Shown piece by piece: positions 60,994 to 64,000 of a stretch of DNA of 64,000 nucleotides. A model generated the notes under the pieces. That model did not search any database and was not told the DNA's origin. It saw nothing but the letters and a program-made list of their open reading frames with translations. The DNA comes from Helicobacter suis. Its GTDB lineage: Bacteria > Campylobacterota > Campylobacteria > Campylobacterales > Helicobacteraceae. Made by a program: the position numbers and the translations under genes. The stretch's first letter is position 1, and each line of letters opens with the position of its first letter. Location: assembly GCF_902196125.1 (NCBI RefSeq), contig NZ_CABIKG010000004.1, positions 1 to 64,000 of the forward strand, read 5' to 3'.

Positions 60994-62058
60994 GGTTTTT
61001 AATTGATCTAAAATTTGATCCACAATCAGAGCCGTTCCGTTATTAGCCACCTTTTTAAATAATTTCCTACTCACTTCAGAAATATAAAGCCCCTCTTTTG
61101 CAGGGGCTTTTAAAAAACGCATAAATTCAAATAAATGGCTAGGATGGAGATCTTTTTGCGCGACAATCTTAGCTAATCCTTCTTGTTCAAATTCTAAAGC
61201 ATTGTAATACTGGTGATTCTTGGCTGCAAAAGGATAGGGGACAAAAAGGGTGGGCAAATTATTCGCACAAAGTTCCCATACACTGCTAGCCCCCGCACGG
61301 CTCACACAAATATCTGCTTGTTGCATTTTTTTAACTAACTCAATATCAAAGGCAAACAAATCAATTGCATCTAAAATCCCCAAACCCCTATAAAGCGTGG
61401 CCATGCGCTCATATTCTGATGTCCCACATTGGTGGATAATCTTCATTCCCTTTTTAAGTAGTTTGCGCGCACATAAAAGCGCAAATTCATTAATGGCTTT
61501 AGCGCCTTGAGAGCCTCCTAAAAATAATATCGTTTGGATATTAGTACGGATACGGGCATGCTCAAAAAAAACCTGTTGGATAGGATAGGGGGTATAAATG
61601 TATTTAGAATTTTGATTAGAATGTTTAAAACTACTAAAAACACACCTAGCATAGGGGGCGATGATCTTATTAAGCGTGCCTTGAATGGCATTTTGCTCGT
61701 GGATATAAAGAGGAATTTTAGATAAGATACTTGCAAAGCTTGCAGGACCAGCACTAAATCCACCCACACTAATGAGTGCTTGAATCTGGTGTTCTTGTAA
61801 AATCTTTTTGGCCATTCTTGTGCCACAAAACTGTTTATATAGAGCCTGTATTTTTTTAAAAGCTTTTTTATCAACCACCCCCATCGTGTCTAAAAAAAAG
61901 CATTGCTTAAACAAATCACTAGAATCAAACCATGCTTTATCTTGCCCAGAAAGGCTACCAATATAAATTAAATCCTCCCCTCTGCTTTGTAATTCCTGAG
62001 CTAATGAGCGAGCAATGCATAAATGCCCACCCGTTCCTCCTCCTGTAATGGCTAGCAT
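60976..62058 (-). CDS. murG: Lipid II synthase MurG
   Basis: Adds GlcNAc to lipid I at the inner face of the cytoplasmic membrane, completing the peptidoglycan precursor. The 360-residue protein has the phosphate-binding GGGTGGHL (6-13), a second Gly loop (FLGGSQGAKAINE) and the UDP-GlcNAc site SRAGASSVWELCANNLPTLFVPYPFAAKNHQ. It follows fliW after two bases, an order shared with H. pylori. No ribosome-binding site is seen, so it may rely on coupling to fliW. Confidence 0.95.
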   Translation of the reverse strand: MLAITGGGTGGHLCIARSLAQELQSRGEDLIYIGSLSGQDKAWFDSSDLFKQCFFLDTMGVVDKKAFKKIQALYKQFCGTRMAKKILQEHQIQALISVGGFSAGPASFASILSKIPLYIHEQNAIQGTLNKIIAPYARCVFSSFKHSNQNSKYIYTPYPIQQVFFEHARIRTNIQTILFLGGSQGAKAINEFALLCARKLLKKGMKIIHQCGTSEYERMATLYRGLGILDAIDLFAFDIELVKKMQQADICVSRAGASSVWELCANNLPTLFVPYPFAAKNHQYYNALEFEQEGLAKIVAQKDLHPSHLFEFMRFLKAPAKEGLYISEVSRKLFKKVANNGTALIVDQILDQLKTSGVKA

Positions 62059-62059
62059 A

Positions 62060-62467
62060 TTAAGAGCTTAAACGCGATTGGTTCTGAGTTTGTACAAAAG
62101 ATTTAAGCGTATCTCTAAAACCAAAATCTGGATAGTCCATAATAGAAAGAGCAATTTGAGCGCCATAGCCATTTTCAGGATTAAAGATTAAGGGAGCTAA
62201 AAAATTAACCATAGAGTCTTCTAAATTCTTTTGAATCACCACCACACAATACACCTCTACTTGTGATTGCGCGTTGAGTTCTAAAAGTAATTCAATGTAT
62301 TTAGGGATACTAAAGCTATACTCGCGCAGTTTATAAGGATTGACTAAAACCATGCTAATAGTGCTATCTAAACTACTCACACGGCTAAAGAGATCATCAA
62401 TTTTTGTAAGTTTTACCTCCGTGATCCTTTCAAATCCTAAAATGGGCGCTTTTAGTGTGTAGAGCAT
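62060..62467 (-). CDS. fliW: Flagellar assembly factor FliW
   Basis: A 135-residue protein that binds flagellin and, through it, the regulator CsrA, linking flagellin export to translation. Family features: ILGFERITEVKLTKIDDLFSRV at the start and the C-terminal PLIFNPENGYGAQIAL (usually APIVINT..G). H. pylori has its FliW1 beside murG in the same way. AAAGGA precedes the ATG. No csrA lies nearby. Confidence 0.88.
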   Translation of the reverse strand: MLYTLKAPILGFERITEVKLTKIDDLFSRVSSLDSTISMVLVNPYKLREYSFSIPKYIELLLELNAQSQVEVYCVVVIQKNLEDSMVNFLAPLIFNPENGYGAQIALSIMDYPDFGFRDTLKSFVQTQNQSRLSS

Positions 62468-62558
62468 AGACTTCCTTTACAAAATATGAGACTTTTAAAG
62501 CAAAACTCATTCCATTTTAGCCCCTAGATTTTTAATATAATTCTTATAATTGTTTTTA

Positions 62559-62564
62559 TATAAT
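62559..62564 (+). promoter_or_regulatory. -10 element and AT-rich operator region of the receptor gene
   Basis: TATAAT at 62559-62564 lies 33 bases before the receptor ATG. The preceding bases (62530-62552: repeated TATAATT-type half-sites) resemble Fur/NikR-type operators of this genus, but no copy matches a consensus well enough to name the regulator. Confidence 0.4.
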
Positions 62565-62596
62565 CCGCCCTTGTATTTCAATGAAGGATTATAAGA

Positions 62597-64000
62597 ATGA
62601 AAAAGAGTATCGTTTTTTTTGCGGGGGGTTGCTTGGCTATGAGTAGTTTACAGGCTATTAAAACCCACAGCTTGCAAAAAGTACAAACCACAGGGGCGGC
62701 TGTGAATGAAGAAGCCCCTAAAAGCTGGCGTAGCGAGGAAGTGAAAAACTATTTAGGTAGCCAAACGGTGATCTCACACAAACAACTCACCCAGCAAGCT
62801 AACCAAAGTTTTGAGGAGGCTTTACAAAATGTACCCGGGGTGCATATTAGAAACACCACAGGTATTGGGGCCATACCTAGGTTTTCTGTTAGAGGTTTTG
62901 GAGCTGGAGGGAGTGGAACAAGCAATACTGGACTTGTTTTGGTTAATGGCATTCCGGTTTATGCTGCGCCCTATGCAAGTATTGCTATGGAGATTTTCCC
63001 CGTTTCCTTCCAAGCAATTGATCGTGTCAGTGTTACCAAAGGAGGGGAGAGCGTGCAATATGGCCCCAATCCTGTTGGGGGCGTGATTAACATCATCACC
63101 AAACCCATTCCCTACAAATGGGAAAATCAGGCGGCTGAAAGAATGACTATCTGGGGCCGTCCTAAGAATGGAGGAATTGCAGGACCTACGAATAAAAATA
63201 CGCCTTTGGATAAGACACTTGGCAATAATCTCTTGTATGACACCTATGTTAGAAGTGGGGGCATGATTAATAAATACATTGGCGTGCAAGCTCAGGCTAA
63301 CTGGACCAATGGACAAGGCTTTAGATACAATACCCCCACTAAAATCCAAAACTATTTGCTAGATTTGCTCTACCAAATCAATGACAACAATAAAATCACA
63401 GCCTACTACCAATACTATAAGTTTTTCATAACCCAACCGGGCTCTTTAAGCGAGCAAGCTTACAATCAAAACCGCTTCCAAAATGATCGCCCCAATACCA
63501 ATAGAGGTGGTAGAGTTATGCGCTGGGGTGCAGTCTATCAAACATTTTTTGGCGACACTTCCAAAGTAGGCGGGGATTTTACACTCACCTACTACGGGCA
63601 AGATCTTAGCCGGGATATGCAGATAGATTCTAACTATCTGAGTGTCAACGAACCTAGTATCAATCCTAATCTACCGGTTTATACTGATCAAAACTACAAT
63701 GGGTTTTTCATTGCTAATCACATTAGGCGTTATGTGATCAATGGCATCGAGCCTAATGTCAATGTGGTGGTTAACACAGGACATGTCAAACAAACTTTTA
63801 AAGTGGGTATGCGCTTTATGACTAGCAATATGTGGTTTAAGGCCATGCAGTCTAATTGTGAGTGGCAGAATAATACATGTAGCATGTCGCCCTTTGCTTT
63901 GGTAACCAAGCCAAGCCAAAACCTGCAAATGGATAACAACTACACGGCTGGTTATCTTAGCGATAAAATGGAATTTTTTAAGGGCAAGTTGATTTTCACA
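62597..64000 (+). CDS. fecA: TonB-dependent outer-membrane receptor, FecA-like (5' part)
   Basis: The first 468 codons of a receptor that continues beyond the window. A signal peptide (KKSIVFFAGGCLAMSSLQA) is followed by the plug domain: SFEEALQNVPGVHIRNTTG, RFSVRGFG, VLVNGIPVYAAPYASI and VTKGGESVQYGPNPVGGVINIITK. Beta-barrel strands start near residue 165. The plug and barrel resemble the three FecA paralogues of H. pylori, which take up iron or nickel chelates; which substrate applies here cannot be told. AAGGAT lies before ATG 62597. T8 (62613-62620) and G6 (62623-62628) runs lie in the signal-peptide codons and could slip. Confidence 0.9.
   Translation, partial: MKKSIVFFAGGCLAMSSLQAIKTHSLQKVQTTGAAVNEEAPKSWRSEEVKNYLGSQTVISHKQLTQQANQSFEEALQNVPGVHIRNTTGIGAIPRFSVRGFGAGGSGTSNTGLVLVNGIPVYAAPYASIAMEIFPVSFQAIDRVSVTKGGESVQYGPNPVGGVINIITKPIPYKWENQAAERMTIWGRPKNGGIAGPTNKNTPLDKTLGNNLLYDTYVRSGGMINKYIGVQAQANWTNGQGFRYNTPTKIQNYLLDLLYQINDNNKITAYYQYYKFFITQPGSLSEQAYNQNRFQNDRPNTNRGGRVMRWGAVYQTFFGDTSKVGGDFTLTYYGQDLSRDMQIDSNYLSVNEPSINPNLPVYTDQNYNGFFIANHIRRYVINGIEPNVNVVVNTGHVKQTFKVGMRFMTSNMWFKAMQSNCEWQNNTCSMSPFALVTKPSQNLQMDNNYTAGYLSDKMEFFKGKLIFT

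Noticed and set aside
62530..62552. A named Fur or NikR box before the FecA-like gene
   Set aside because: The half-sites are AT-rich direct repeats that fit neither consensus well; only a general operator region is reported.
1..64000. CRISPR array, rRNA genes, intact insertion sequence or restriction-modification genes
   Set aside because: I looked for regularly spaced repeats, rRNA signatures, transposase and methylase motifs and found none.

Overview
The window comes from a gastric-type Helicobacter (Campylobacterota). Many gene pairs and operons are the ones known from H. pylori: hrcA-grpE-dnaK, ftsW-flgB-flgC-fliE-ftsI, cheV-cheAY-cheW, nadK-recN-NFACT, fliW-murG, ctpA-(membrane protein)-plsC, and a tRNA-linked trl lipoprotein. 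A very large VacA-family autotransporter and ComB competence genes point the same way. It is not H. pylori itself: gene order is heavily rearranged (rpsB-tsf lies far from ftsI, comB2-comB3 far from comB6-comB7), and a thiS gene and a chemoreceptor sit inside or beside clusters. A gastric non-pylori species of the H. suis/H. felis/H. heilmannii group is my best guess, as inference only.

Layout. 1-1.7 kb is an accessory, probably phage-derived scrap: a truncated gene tail, an inward-facing two-gene module that may be a toxin with a small acidic partner, and a broken ORF. 1.7-6.0 kb: rlmN and dcd diverge from a shared promoter region, followed by yejE-yejF (two parts of a peptide/microcin ABC importer). 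6.0-6.75 kb: tRNA-Gly, trl, tRNA-Leu, tRNA-Cys, tRNA-Ser; trl carries a (GT)7 tract that puts it out of frame with its natural start. 6.8-11 kb: an NhaC-like antiporter, then leftward comB6, comB7 (a 43-residue lipoprotein gene) and an unknown exported protein where comB8-10 would be expected. 11.1-15 kb: ctpA, a membrane protein, plsC, tRNA-Ala and a small lipoprotein. 15-18 kb: rpsB-tsf-metK leftward, with a structured rpsB leader. 18.2-20 kb: hugZ, thiS and an LpxH-like phosphoesterase. 20-28 kb: the chemotaxis core cheV, cheA-Y, cheW, a chemoreceptor, then PBP1A. 28-28.4 kb: five tRNAs (Lys, Glu, Val, Asp, Glu).

28.4-37 kb: an unknown lipoprotein, der, an AAA+ ATPase, dnaN, and the convergent nadK-recN-NFACT operon, whose last gene overlaps dnaN. 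37.2-46.1 kb is one giant autotransporter gene (2970 codons) with a G8 tract in its passenger. 46.3-50 kb: tRNA-Met, a hypothetical gene, truD, folE, ftsW. 50-56.5 kb: the early flagellar genes flgB-flgC-fliE behind a sigma-54 promoter, then ftsI, an Mrp/ApbC ATPase and a FUSC-family membrane protein. 56.5-57 kb is a repeat-rich noncoding stretch. 57-60.2 kb: heat-shock operon hrcA-grpE-dnaK with a degenerate CIRCE operator. 60.4-61 kb: comB2-comB3. 61-62.5 kb: murG and fliW. The window ends inside a FecA-type TonB-dependent receptor.

The most notable themes are probable surface contingency loci (trl, the autotransporter, possibly the receptor and the lipoprotein at 14.4 kb), the scattered ComB DNA-uptake machine with a novel exported partner, and the toxin-like pair at the left edge.
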